NCBI GenBank assembly: GCA_033720855.1
Contig: JAWWBR010000025.1
Span: forward strand, 1-33,504
Source of the DNA: SMXQ01 sp033720855
GTDB lineage: Bacteria; Pseudomonadota; Alphaproteobacteria; SMXQ01
Direction: 5' to 3'
DNA: 33,504 nucleotides
The notes under the pieces were generated by a model. That model was not told where the DNA came from, searched no databases, and saw only the letters and a program-made list of their open reading frames with translations. Position 1 is the first letter of the stretch. Each line of letters begins with the position of its first letter. The translations under genes were made by a program, and so were the position numbers. This document shows, one piece after another, positions 18,440 to 26,195 of this stretch.

Positions 18440-18470
18440 TTGCAAATGCCGCCACCTCGACTATATCGAG
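18440..18470 (+). promoter_or_regulatory. Promoter for mrp with overlapping palindrome
   Basis: TTGCAA (18440-18445) and TATATC (18462-18467) are spaced 16 nt apart in the 184-bp gap between the divergent hflK and mrp starts. The -10 lies within an inverted repeat, CTCGA-CTATA-TCGAG (18456-18470). The minus-strand TATAGT at 18460-18465 could be an hflK -10. The arrangement would suit one regulator acting on both directions. Confidence 0.45.
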
Positions 18471-18557
18471 CGTTATACGGCAGCTAGGCGGGGGACGCAA
18501 CGCGCCTCCGAAGCCCGGCGCGCCGGCGGAGACCAACGAAACGGGCGGACCGTCGTC

Positions 18558-19715
18558 ATGGATGAAAAACGCGCACGGGTAACGGAAGGTACGGTGCTGG
18601 GGGCGCTGGGCGAGGTCATGGACCCCGACCGTGGCAAGGACATCGTCGATCTCGGCATGGTGCACGGCGTGGTCGTGCGCGATGGCAATGTCGGTTTCAC
18701 CATCGAGGTCGAGCCCGAGCGGGGCGAGCGCCTCGAGAGCCTGCGCCAGGAGGCCGAGGCCAAGGTGATGGCGCTCGACGGCGTGGTCTCGGTGACGGCG
18801 GTATTGACGGCCGAGCGCCCGGCGCCATCGTCGCCGGGGCCGGGGCCGGGGCCGGGGCCGGGGCCGGCCGGGCAGCAGGCCGGGCCGGGCCGGGCCGGCG
18901 CGGCCGAGGCGGCGCTGTTGCCGGGGGTGCGCCACATCATCGCCGTGGCCTCGGGCAAGGGCGGGGTCGGCAAGTCGACGGTGGCTGTCAACCTGGCCCT
19001 GGCGCTCGCCGCCGAAGGCCACGCCACCGGAATCCTGGATGCCGATGTCTACGGGCCGTCCCTGCCGCGGATGCTGGGCACTGCCTCACGGCCGCACTCG
19101 GCCGACGGCAAGACCATGGAACCGCTCTCGGCCCACGGCGTTTCGGCCATGTCCATCGGCTTCCTGATCGACGAGGACACGCCGATGATCTGGCGCGGAC
19201 CGATGGTGATGGGGGCGCTCGAACAGATGATGCGCGACGTCAAATGGGGGACCCTGGACATCCTGGTGGTCGACATGCCGCCGGGCACGGGAGACGCGCA
19301 ACTGACCATGGCCCAGCGCGTGCCGCTGGCCGGCGCGGTGATCGTCTCGACCCCCCAGGACATCGCCCTGATCGACGCCCGTCGCGGACTGGCCATGTTC
19401 AACAAGGTCAACGTGCCGGTGCTCGGCATCATCGAGAACATGTCGACCTTCATCTGCCCCCATTGCGGCGAGGAGTCGCAGATCTTCGGCCATGGCGGGG
19501 CACGGCGGTGCGCGGAAGAGCTGGGGGTTCCGTTCCTCGGCGAGGTGCCGCTCGATATCGAGATCAGAGAGACGTCGGACGGCGGCGCGCCGGTGGTGGC
19601 CTCGAAGCCTGATTCCGATCACGCCGCCCGCTTCCGCGCCATCGCCCGCGAGGTCTGGGAGCGCGCCGAAGCCGCCGCTCCCGGGCGCGGCGGCCCCAAA
19701 ATCATCGTCGATTAG
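18558..19715 (+). CDS. mrp: Mrp/NBP35-family iron-sulfur carrier ATPase
   Basis: This 385-residue P-loop protein (Mrp/ApbC) carries Fe-S clusters to apoproteins. Residues 1-85 form a MIP18-like domain (LGEVMDPDRGKDIVDLGMV). A Gly/Pro-rich linker (92-112) is encoded by a GGGGCC hexanucleotide repeat. The ATPase domain has the deviant Walker A GKGGVGKST (133-141), VVDMPPGTGD (238-246) and the cluster-binding CPHC at 300-303. The start at 18558 is chosen over an earlier in-frame ATG because that extension would lie in the promoter region and the MIP18-like domain begins just after 18558. Length and domain order are typical. Confidence 0.95.
   Translation: MDEKRARVTEGTVLGALGEVMDPDRGKDIVDLGMVHGVVVRDGNVGFTIEVEPERGERLESLRQEAEAKVMALDGVVSVTAVLTAERPAPSSPGPGPGPGPGPAGQQAGPGRAGAAEAALLPGVRHIIAVASGKGGVGKSTVAVNLALALAAEGHATGILDADVYGPSLPRMLGTASRPHSADGKTMEPLSAHGVSAMSIGFLIDEDTPMIWRGPMVMGALEQMMRDVKWGTLDILVVDMPPGTGDAQLTMAQRVPLAGAVIVSTPQDIALIDARRGLAMFNKVNVPVLGIIENMSTFICPHCGEESQIFGHGGARRCAEELGVPFLGEVPLDIEIRETSDGGAPVVASKPDSDHAARFRAIAREVWERAEAAAPGRGGPKIIVD
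18836..18865 (+). repeat. mrp: GGGGCC hexanucleotide tandem repeat inside mrp
   Basis: Five perfect copies of GGGGCC stand in a row, followed by a partial copy, and encode alternating Gly-Pro in the linker of Mrp. The plus strand could form a G-quadruplex. The repeat number may vary between strains. Confidence 0.9.
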
Positions 19716-19722
19716 GGCGGTT

Positions 19723-19766
19723 GGGCGCCCCCGGCTCGGCCGCGTCCCGATCGCCGAGCGGCGCCC
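19723..19766. terminator. Possible bidirectional hairpin between mrp and the parA-like gene
   Basis: In the 54-bp convergent gap GGGCGCC (19723-19729) pairs with GGCGCCC (19760-19766), and GCTCGG (19734-19739) with CCGAGC (19754-19759). No T-run flanks either side, so factor-independent termination is uncertain. Confidence 0.4.
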
Positions 19767-19769
19767 GGG

Positions 19770-20453
19770 TCAGCTGACCTGGCGCAGGGCAAGGTCGACC
19801 TTGCCCTCCATGCGGTCGCTCAGGAACTGCCACAGGCTGCCGATTTCCTGCGAAGCTTTTGAATGGGGCTGAAGCTCCATGGCGGTGTGGCCGTCGATCA
19901 TGGCGCCGGCGAAGGCCACCCGTTGGTGCACGATGACCGGTGCCACCGGGCCGTGCTGGGCCAGCGCCAGGATCGCGTCGGCGCAGATGCGGGTGCGCAC
20001 CGTCGCCCCGTTGAGCACGAAGATGGCGTCCTTGCCGTAGGTCCGGGCCAGGGCGACGGTGGCGGCGCTGGCGCGGAGATCATGGGGGCTCGGACGCACC
20101 GGAATGATCACCAGGTCGGCATAGCGGATGGCTTCCTGGATTTCGCTGGTGATGCCGGGCGGGGTATCGACGATGACGAAGTTGGCGCCGAACTCGCGCA
20201 TGCTTTCCATGTCGGCGAGCAGGTTGAACTCGGTGCGTTCGCCGGGCGCGGTGCCGGTCCGCTTGAGCAGACCCGGGACAAAGGTGCCCGCGGCGCTGCG
20301 GTCTTCCCACCATTGGGCCAGGGTGCGCTGGGGATCGGCATCGATCAGCATGACCGGACCGGCGCCCGCGTTCTCCGCCTCCACCGCCAGATGGGCGGCC
20401 AAGGTGGTTTTGCCGCTGCCCCCCTTCTGCGAGGCGATGGCTATCAGTTTCAT
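19770..20453 (-). CDS. Orphan ParA-family ATPase
   Basis: This 227-residue ParA/Soj-type ATPase has the deviant Walker A KGGSGKTT (residues 10-17), Walker A' DADPQ (38-42) and Walker B VIVDTPPG (93-100). Such proteins use ATP-dependent dimerisation on DNA or membrane to position cargo: chromosomes, plasmids, protein clusters or storage granules. No ParB or parS-like gene lies beside it, so it is probably not the main chromosome ParA. It has no long N-terminal DNA-binding extension. It diverges from a winged-helix-like gene that is followed by mipZ. The cargo is unknown. Confidence 0.9.
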   Translation of the reverse strand: MKLIAIASQKGGSGKTTLAAHLAVEAENAGAGPVMLIDADPQRTLAQWWEDRSAAGTFVPGLLKRTGTAPGERTEFNLLADMESMREFGANFVIVDTPPGITSEIQEAIRYADLVIIPVRPSPHDLRASAATVALARTYGKDAIFVLNGATVRTRICADAILALAQHGPVAPVIVHQRVAFAGAMIDGHTAMELQPHSKASQEIGSLWQFLSDRMEGKVDLALRQVS

Positions 20454-20671
20454 CGGTTCTTCCGCTCCCTCGGTGTGCGGTCCCCGGCGCCCGGGAAACC
20501 GGTTACGCGGGGGCGGGAAAGCGACCGGCCCCTCGCTCCGACCGCCTGGGCGGAGCGGGTTCGATTTGGAGCGGAGGACCCGCTCACATGGTCGCGGTCA
20601 CTTCGGAGTCTGCCCCCTGCATCAGCCCAAAGCGAAGGCACGGACACGGGGCCAACCTGCGCTTTGTCGCC

Positions 20672-20700
20672 TTGCAGTGTAACAAATCACTGTATATTGT
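20672..20700 (+). promoter_or_regulatory. Promoter and operator candidate for the winged-helix gene
   Basis: The 273-bp gap between the divergent ParA and winged-helix genes is mostly GC-rich and featureless. Its right end is sharply AT-rich. TTGCAG (20672-20677) and TATTGT (20695-20700) are 17 nt apart. An inverted repeat CAGTG-N8-CACTG (20675-20692) overlaps the -35 and spacer. Transcription would start very near the ATG at 20727. Confidence 0.45.
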
Positions 20701-20705
20701 ATAGC

Positions 20706-20730
20706 GCTAAATATGGCTCGCTAGATATGG
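20706..20730 (+). repeat. Short direct repeat at the start of the winged-helix gene
   Basis: GCTAAATATGG (20706-20716) and GCTAGATATGG (20720-20730) differ at one base and are 14 bp apart. The second copy contains the ATG. It may be an operator or chance. Confidence 0.5.
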
Positions 20731-21476
20731 AACCGATGGCCTATCGATTCGCCGCCGGGGTGGGAAAGGACAGATTTCCTGCCCTAATTGCCAAGGACCC
20801 CAACCTGCCCGTGGCGGCGTTTCGCGCGGCCATCGCGCTGTTCAATCATGCGGCGCAATCGCCCGAAAAAAGTGCAACCTTAGGCGACATCGCCGCGGCC
20901 ACCGGGCTCGCCCCCGAGGCGGCACGCGCGGCGCTTGGCGCCTTGATCGGCGCCGGCTATGTGGAGGCCGCGGCGCCGCCTCGGCCCGCGGCGCCAGCCC
21001 CTCGGGAAGCGGTCGGGAGGGCCCGCCGGCGACCGGGCAAGAGCGCGCGGCTCGAGGCCGGGATCATGAATTACGAGTTGGATCTCGAGCGCCTGATGCA
21101 GGCCGGCGACGCCAATGTGCGCGGCACGCGGAGCGCGCTTTTCGGCAAAGCCCAAGCGCCCGAGCCGCCGGCGGCCGGGGACGAGGCGGCGCCCCGCTGG
21201 GACCCGCTTGGCGGCGAAGAGTCGCAGCCGCCGGCCATGCGCTTCATGGTGTGGCTGCGCTTCGTGCTCAGCCCCGACGAATTGCTGGCCTGCGACCGCT
21301 TCGCCCTCGCCCACAAGGACGCCTGGGGCACGTGGATCGAGCGCTTCGCCGCCGCCAAGGCGACGGGCGGCGAGGGCGCGCTGCTCGACGACATTCGTGA
21401 GCGCCTGGCCGAAGGCTCCGGTGCGGCGGAACCGTCGGCGGGCCCAGGGAACGCGCCGCCGTCGCGGCCCCACTGA
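20727..21476 (+). CDS. Unknown protein with predicted winged-helix-like N-terminus
   Basis: I do not recognise this 249-residue protein. Residues about 22-80 resemble a winged helix: AAFRAAIALFNHAAQ, then TLGDIAAATGLAPEAARAAL, then GALIGAGYVEA. A basic Pro/Ala-rich linker (about 82-112) leads to a short MNYELDLERLM segment, a second linker, and a C-terminal helical domain (about 160-210) with MRFMVWLRFVLSPDELL. The tail is low complexity. The ATG at 20727 has almost no Shine-Dalgarno; the next ATG, nine bases on, is an alternative. It lies 22 nt before mipZ and diverges from a ParA gene, so a DNA-binding partner of one of these ATPases is possible but unproven. Confidence 0.75.
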   Translation: MEPMAYRFAAGVGKDRFPALIAKDPNLPVAAFRAAIALFNHAAQSPEKSATLGDIAAATGLAPEAARAALGALIGAGYVEAAAPPRPAAPAPREAVGRARRRPGKSARLEAGIMNYELDLERLMQAGDANVRGTRSALFGKAQAPEPPAAGDEAAPRWDPLGGEESQPPAMRFMVWLRFVLSPDELLACDRFALAHKDAWGTWIERFAAAKATGGEGALLDDIRERLAEGSGAAEPSAGPGNAPPSRPH

Positions 21477-21498
21477 CGGCGGCGGGGACGAGACCGCG

Positions 21499-22446
21499 AT
21501 GGACCCCTATATCAGCGCTTGGCTGCTCAAGGACGACCGGCCCTGCGTCGTCGTCCTCGGCAACGAGAAGGGCGGGTCCGGCAAATCCACCGTCGCCATC
21601 CATCTCGCCATGGGCCTGCGCGCCGCGGGGCTCAAGGTCGGCACCGTCGATCTCGACGGGCGCCAGGGCACCTTCTCCTGTTTCATCGACAACCGCCAGG
21701 CGTTCCGTCCCCGCAACCGGGAGGCCGAGGCCCGGACGGTGGCCGATCACCGGCGCATATCGCTCTCGCGCAACGCCCGCGAGTCCGAGCTCGGCGCCGA
21801 GAAGCTGGCCCAGCTGGTGACGGCGCTGGACAGCCTCAACGACCGCCATTACATCATCGTCGATACGCCGGGCAGCGACAGCGTGCTCGCCCGCGCCGCC
21901 CACGTGCTGGCCGACATCCTGATCACGCCGCTCAATTCGAGCTTCCTCGACCTCGACGCCCTGGTCCGGGTCGATCGCGAGGCGAGCAGCATCGCCGGCC
22001 CCAGCGCCTACAGCGAATCGGTGATGATGATGTCCGAACGCCGGGCCGATTCGGGCGCCGCGCCGATCGACTGGCTGGTCGTCGTGAATCGCCTGCCCAA
22101 CGTCCCCACCCGGGTCCACCGCTCGGTCTCGGCAATCCTCCGCAAGCTGTCCCAGCGGCTGAATTTCGATTTCCTTCCCCCCCTCCACGAACGGGTGATT
22201 TTCCGCGAGTTGTACCTCAAGGGATTGACGGTGCTGGATGAGGACGAGCTCGACCCCGTGGTCGCCGCCGCCGCCACCACGATAGCGGCGCGCGAGGAGG
22301 TCGACGCCCTGGTCGACGCGGTATTGGCCCGCGGCATGTGGAAGGAACTGGCCGAGCGCCGGGCCCAGCTCCGGGCCGACCCGAACCGGGGACGGCCGCG
22401 GAAGTCGGGGATCTCCTTCGCCAACTTCGATCCCTCGCGGCCCTGA
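21499..22446 (+). CDS. mipZ: Division-site positioning ATPase MipZ
   Basis: This 315-residue ParA-superfamily ATPase closely resembles alphaproteobacterial MipZ, which forms polar gradients through ParB and blocks FtsZ assembly away from midcell. It has the deviant Walker A KGGSGKST (residues 24-31), the motif VGTVDLDGRQGTFS (47-60, versus DLDLRQ in Caulobacter) and IIVDTPGSDS in Walker B. The later stretch DWLVVVNRLP and ILRKLSQRLNFDF also fit. The frame is open far upstream, but that overlaps the preceding gene. The ATG at 21499 has GGGGACGAG ahead and yields the proper N-terminus. Confidence 0.94.
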   Translation: MDPYISAWLLKDDRPCVVVLGNEKGGSGKSTVAIHLAMGLRAAGLKVGTVDLDGRQGTFSCFIDNRQAFRPRNREAEARTVADHRRISLSRNARESELGAEKLAQLVTALDSLNDRHYIIVDTPGSDSVLARAAHVLADILITPLNSSFLDLDALVRVDREASSIAGPSAYSESVMMMSERRADSGAAPIDWLVVVNRLPNVPTRVHRSVSAILRKLSQRLNFDFLPPLHERVIFRELYLKGLTVLDEDELDPVVAAAATTIAAREEVDALVDAVLARGMWKELAERRAQLRADPNRGRPRKSGISFANFDPSRP

Positions 22447-22509
22447 GCCGGGCGCGCGGGCGCCGGCGCGGGACGGCAGGAGGCGGCGGCCGAGGGCGGC
22501 GGTTACGAT

Positions 22510-22968
22510 ATGGACGACGACGTTTCAGTCCGGGCGGCCAAGCCCCAAGCGACCATCCTCATCGTCGAGGATGATGCCCTCAACACGGCGCTGTTCAAGG
22601 ACATCCTCGCCGCCCGCGGCTACGCCCTGATCACCGCCGCGACCGGCCCCGAAGCGATCGAGCGCCTCAAGGAGACGGCGCCCGACCTGATCATCATGGA
22701 CATCGTGGTGCCGGAGATCTCGGGCCTCGACCTGATCCGGTTCGTCAAGGCGGACGAGGCGCTAAGCGCCATCCCCATCGTCGCCGTCACCAGCCTGCCG
22801 GCGCAGCTCTACAAGGACCAGATCATGGCGGCGGGCTGCGACGCCTATGTCGCCAAGCCGCTCTCGGTGACCACCCTGTGGGCCACCGTCGACCACCTCT
22901 TGACCGAGCGCCGCGCGCGCGGCGGCCCGCCCAATCCGCTGATGCGCTGCATGGAAAAGACGCGCTGA
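22510..22968 (+). CDS. DivK-like single-domain response regulator
   Basis: This 152-residue protein is a lone receiver domain without an output domain. The acidic pocket is E20-D21-D22, the phosphoacceptor D64 (IIMDIVVPE), the switch T94 (VAVTS) and the conserved K116 (AKP). The C-terminal GCDAYVAKPLSV closely matches DivK, the diffusible cell-cycle receiver of Caulobacter, although the AVTSLPAQLYKD helix differs from it. It lies 63 nt after mipZ. Whether it is true DivK or a paralogue needs phylogeny. The ribosome site is weak. Confidence 0.88.
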   Translation: MDDDVSVRAAKPQATILIVEDDALNTALFKDILAARGYALITAATGPEAIERLKETAPDLIIMDIVVPEISGLDLIRFVKADEALSAIPIVAVTSLPAQLYKDQIMAAGCDAYVAKPLSVTTLWATVDHLLTERRARGGPPNPLMRCMEKTR

Positions 22969-22974
22969 TCCGCC

Positions 22975-23913
22975 TCAGCCCTCGCGCCCCAGCGCCGCCA
23001 TCATCTCCCGCCATTCGCGCGCGCTCAGGCCCGAGTCCTTGCGGCTGACCTCCTCGCCCGCAAGCATGCGCTTGACCGCGGCGAGCCCTTTTTCCGAGAG
23101 GTGGAAGCCGCCCAGGCGGTACTGGCAGAAGGCGTCGTAGGTGATCGGCAGCCAGCGCTTGACGGTCTCCAGCATGACGTCGGCATAGGCGCGAATCTCG
23201 TATTGCGCATGGGGGTCGGCGCGCAGGGAGAGGAAGTGCAGCAGGTTGTGGAGGTCGACCTTCCAGTACCACTGGGTATAGAAGTTGAGCGTCAGGTTCA
23301 TGCGCGCGAGCTCCCGCGCGAGCCCCTGGCGCTCGGGATCCAGCACCTCGCCGGCCTCGTTGGCGTTGAGCATTTCCTCGTAATGGGCGTAGGTGCGCTC
23401 GGCGTCCTCGCGCAGCAGCGCCATCACGCGCTCGGCCTCGGCCCCGGTCAAGGCGTCGCCTCGGCCCTGGCGGTTGGAGCGCGACTGCACGCCGAGGTGT
23501 TCCGGTGCGGGCAGGTAGAACTCGTTATCGAGGATCGAATAGCGCGCGGAGTATTCGTTGACGTTGGCGGTGCGGTGGCGGATCCACTGGCGGGCGACGA
23601 AGATCGGCAGCTTGATGTGGTACTTGATCTCGCACATCTCGAACGGCGTCGTGTGGCGGTGGCGCATCAGGTAGTTGATCAGCCCCGCGTCCTCGGAGAC
23701 GCGCCTAGTGCCCTTGCCGTAAGACACCCGCGCGGCCTGGACGATGGCGGCGTCGTCGCCCATGTAATCGATCACCCTAACGAAGCCGTGGTCGAGCACC
23801 GGCAGCGCCGAATAGAGCACCTCCTCCAGGGCCGCGACCGTGGGCCGGCGGGTCTGGCTGGCCTCCTGGCGCTGCGCTTCGATCTCGGCTTTCTGGTCGT
23901 CGGTGAGCGGCAT
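22975..23913 (-). CDS. thyX: FAD-dependent thymidylate synthase ThyX
   Basis: This 312-residue flavoenzyme makes dTMP from dUMP with methylene-tetrahydrofolate and NADPH. The ThyX signature RHRTANVNEYS is at residues 112-122 (R112, H113, R114, S122), and SARYS follows. Further conserved parts are MRHRHTTPFEMCEIKYHIKL (in about 83-102) and WYWKVDLHNLLHFLSLR. The C-terminal extension past about residue 270 is common in alphaproteobacterial ThyX. It converges on the response-regulator gene with a 6-nt gap. Confidence 0.97.
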   Translation of the reverse strand: MPLTDDQKAEIEAQRQEASQTRRPTVAALEEVLYSALPVLDHGFVRVIDYMGDDAAIVQAARVSYGKGTRRVSEDAGLINYLMRHRHTTPFEMCEIKYHIKLPIFVARQWIRHRTANVNEYSARYSILDNEFYLPAPEHLGVQSRSNRQGRGDALTGAEAERVMALLREDAERTYAHYEEMLNANEAGEVLDPERQGLARELARMNLTLNFYTQWYWKVDLHNLLHFLSLRADPHAQYEIRAYADVMLETVKRWLPITYDAFCQYRLGGFHLSEKGLAAVKRMLAGEEVSRKDSGLSAREWREMMAALGREG

Positions 23914-24137
23914 GAAGGGGCAAATCGGGATTGGGTGCCGTGCGGTCAGGGTTCATCGGCACTCTAGCGGCAAAGCCGCGGCAGGGGAAGCGGCGCCGTC
24001 GCCATCAACCGCCCGAAACTAGGGGGAGACAATGGCCGGGCGGCGGTTTAGTGTTTTCCGGCCACAACCGATGCGCGCGTCAGGCGCGCGGCATCGCGCA
24101 ACCTTGGCCCGGGGTGCAGCATGGGACCGTTGGCCCG

Positions 24138-24716
24138 ATGAAGCAGTTCCTCAAGAACAACTACGCGCTGGTGGTCGGCGTGACCCTGCCGCTGGCGCTG
24201 ATCGCGGTGTTTTTCCTCGCCGGCAGGGCGACGGTGATCAGCGTCGCCGCGCCCCAATTCGATGCCGTCTTCGCCGCCAATTACTATCCCAATGCGGCGA
24301 ACAACCGCTATCGCATCGGCATCGACGACGGCAAGCTCTACATCCGCCTGCGCCCGGAAAGAAAGGGGGTGCGGCACGGCTATACCCGGGAGCCCGTCAT
24401 CTACGTCTTCGACCACGACACCCTTCGGGCGCGCAAGATCGACATCGATTTCGAAAACGTCGTGGAGGGCCGCGTCGCCGACCCGGAATTGGACGCGCTC
24501 AACAGGCGGCGGATCATCTCCGACCCGGTCAGCCCCGACGGCTATAGCTTCGAACGCAACACCCGGAGCGGCGGCGGCTTGTTCTCGGGCGTCTTCGGCT
24601 GGCGCTCGCACCGCAGTCCCTTCGTCCTGAGGAAAGGCGTCCGCGCCATCCCGATACGGGGCTCCCAGGCCATGAACATCTATTCCAGCCAGTTCATCGG
24701 CTGGGTGGCGAAATGA
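24138..24716 (+). CDS. Unknown single-pass membrane-anchored protein
   Basis: I do not recognise this 192-residue protein. It starts MKQFLKNNYALVV, with one membrane segment at about residues 9-29. The rest is polar and probably periplasmic, with AANYYPNAANNRYRIGIDDGKLYIRLRP and a Gly-rich stretch near residue 150. There is no catalytic motif that I can name. The ATG is chosen because it just precedes the anchor; the ribosome site is poor. A different frame with a better Shine-Dalgarno (ATG at 24032) crosses this gene but is Arg-rich and shadow-like. It lies 42 nt before the next membrane-protein gene, so a two-gene operon is likely. Confidence 0.75.
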   Translation: MKQFLKNNYALVVGVTLPLALIAVFFLAGRATVISVAAPQFDAVFAANYYPNAANNRYRIGIDDGKLYIRLRPERKGVRHGYTREPVIYVFDHDTLRARKIDIDFENVVEGRVADPELDALNRRRIISDPVSPDGYSFERNTRSGGGLFSGVFGWRSHRSPFVLRKGVRAIPIRGSQAMNIYSSQFIGWVAK

Positions 24717-24758
24717 CCGCCGCGCCGCACCGGCGGCCAGGGTTGTAGCGCCCAAGGC

Positions 24759-25694
24759 ATGGCTTCGGAACGCGACACCGCGCTCGAGCGCATCGTGGCT
24801 CTGGCCCAGCGGCACGGCATCGGCGCCGACGAGATCGCCGCCCGCCTGGCGGTGGACAAGGCGCCCGAACGCCAAGGCGGCATCGTCAAGGCGTTGCTGG
24901 GCTATACCGGCGGCACCCTGGTCTTCGCCGGCTTGGGCCTTTTGGTCTCGATGCTGTGGCCCGACATCGGATCCGCGCAGCGGGTCGTCATCACCCTCGG
25001 ACCCGGGATCGTCGCCTTCATCCTCGGCGTCATCGCCCACAACGATTCGCGGTTCGCCAACGCCGCGACGCCGCTCCTGTTGGTCGCCGCCTTCCTGCAG
25101 CCGGCGGGATTGTTCGTCTTTCTCGACGAGTTCGTCCCCAAGGCCGACGAACCGGAGCTTGCGGCGATGGCGGTGTTCGGCGTGATGACCGTGCAGCACG
25201 TCGTCGCCTTCCTCCAGCTTCGCCGCGCCAGCCTCATGTTCCTCGCCATCCTGTTCTGGATCGGCCTGATGGGATCGACCATGGCCTGGCTGCGCATCGA
25301 CGGCGACCAGGCCGCCATCGCCGTCGGCCTGAGCACCCTGTTCCTCGGCCGCTACGCCGCCATGCGCGGCCATCACGGGATGACGCCGTTCTGGTATTTC
25401 ATCGGCGGCGGCTTCCTGCTCGCGGGCGTGTTCGCCCTGGTCAAGGGGGGGCCGGCGGAAATGCTCTATCTCGGCGTCAACGGTTTCCTCGTCTACCTCA
25501 GCATCCGCATGGCCAGCCGGGCGCTGCTGGCGCTCAGCGTCTTCGGCCTGATCGGCTATCTCAGCTATTTCACCTACGAGTATTTCGCCGACGTGATCGG
25601 CTGGCCGGTCGCCATGATCGTCATGGGCATGGTGATGATCGGCGTGAGCGCCTACGCCGTCAAACTCGGCCAGGGCATGGAGACGGAGCGCTGA
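24759..25694 (+). CDS. Unknown polytopic membrane protein (DUF2157-like topology)
   Basis: This 311-residue protein has a short soluble head (residues 1-45, with HGIGADEIAARL) and then about eight to nine hydrophobic segments separated by very short loops. The first, GYTGGTLVFAGLGLLVSMLW in shape, resembles the start of DUF2157-type membrane proteins, but I cannot confirm that family by eye. There are no transporter or enzyme motifs. It is probably cotranscribed with the preceding anchored protein, and a shared membrane function is possible. Confidence 0.75.
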   Translation: MASERDTALERIVALAQRHGIGADEIAARLAVDKAPERQGGIVKALLGYTGGTLVFAGLGLLVSMLWPDIGSAQRVVITLGPGIVAFILGVIAHNDSRFANAATPLLLVAAFLQPAGLFVFLDEFVPKADEPELAAMAVFGVMTVQHVVAFLQLRRASLMFLAILFWIGLMGSTMAWLRIDGDQAAIAVGLSTLFLGRYAAMRGHHGMTPFWYFIGGGFLLAGVFALVKGGPAEMLYLGVNGFLVYLSIRMASRALLALSVFGLIGYLSYFTYEYFADVIGWPVAMIVMGMVMIGVSAYAVKLGQGMETER

Positions 25695-25720
25695 GCGGCG
25701 CCGCCGGTGGTGCGCGGCCC

Positions 25721-25749
25721 CTTCAAAAACCTTCGAAAATGCCTATATT
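25721..25749 (+). promoter_or_regulatory. Predicted promoter of ssrA
   Basis: TATATT (25744-25749) lies in an AT-rich patch directly upstream of the tmRNA. The hexamer 17 nt upstream is CTTCAA (25721-25726), a weak -35. Position supports it more than sequence does. Confidence 0.4.
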
Positions 25750-25755
25750 AAGCGT

Positions 25756-26060
25756 GCCGCTCCGGCGGCTATGGCGATAAACGTCTTGTGAAATAAGCGT
25801 TGCGGACCCGGGGGCAGTACCCGGCGCCTCCACCAATTCCCATCGGTTTCCGCCAATGGCGGCACGTTATGGGGGCGAAACAGGATCGACGCGCGTGGTA
25901 AAGGCAAGATTTTCGCCCGGCATGATACCACCGTTATCGGGTCACACTCTAAGTGCGAACGACAACGAGTACGCACTCGCTGCTTAATAGCTAAGCAAGC
26001 GCGGCCCGGGGGGCGCCGGGCAACAGAAGCCCCCCACCGCTCCCCTATCCGCCCGATCAC
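25756..26060 (+). ncRNA. ssrA: Two-piece (circularly permuted) tmRNA
   Basis: This is the alphaproteobacterial permuted ssrA. The acceptor piece comes first. It has a T arm CCGGG-GGCAGTA-CCCGG (25808-25824) and ends CGCCTCC-A-CCA at 25835. After a 35-nt spacer the coding piece starts GGGGGCGAAACAGGATCGAC at 25871. Its first seven bases pair with CGCCTCC, including the G-U third pair needed for alanine charging. A further helix pairs 25887-25892 with 25797-25802. The tag frame (25955-25987) encodes ANDNEYALAA and stops at TAA, followed by TAG. It rescues stalled ribosomes and tags products for ClpXP. The outer ends are approximate. Confidence 0.95.
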
Positions 26061-26063
26061 CAC

Positions 26064-26092
26064 GCCGCCCGCGAGCGCCGGCGGTTTTTTTT
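26064..26092 (+). terminator. Intrinsic terminator of ssrA
   Basis: CCGCC (26065-26069) pairs with GGCGG (26080-26084), with an added G-T pair at the base. Eight T follow (26085-26092). It closes the tmRNA transcript and separates it from sspB. Confidence 0.85.
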
Positions 26093-26114
26093 CGCCCTCG
26101 GCCCGGCCCGCGGG

Positions 26115-26143
26115 ATGACGGCGCCGCCGCCAGCCTGTATAAA
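26115..26143 (+). promoter_or_regulatory. Predicted sspB promoter
   Basis: ATGACG (26115-26120) and TATAAA (26138-26143) are exactly 17 nt apart, about 50 nt before the sspB start and after the ssrA terminator. Confidence 0.5.
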
Positions 26144-26195
26144 AAGGGTCCCGATGACAGGCGCCGATGCGCACCCGTGAGAGCCCCGCCCCGCC

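Noticed and set aside
24032..24547. Plus-strand frame with a strong Shine-Dalgarno (AGGGGGAGACAATG)
   Set aside because: Arg-rich, with no hydrophobic core or domain, and mostly overlaps the better-supported membrane-anchored gene at 24138. The ribosome site is worth remembering, but the product is doubtful.
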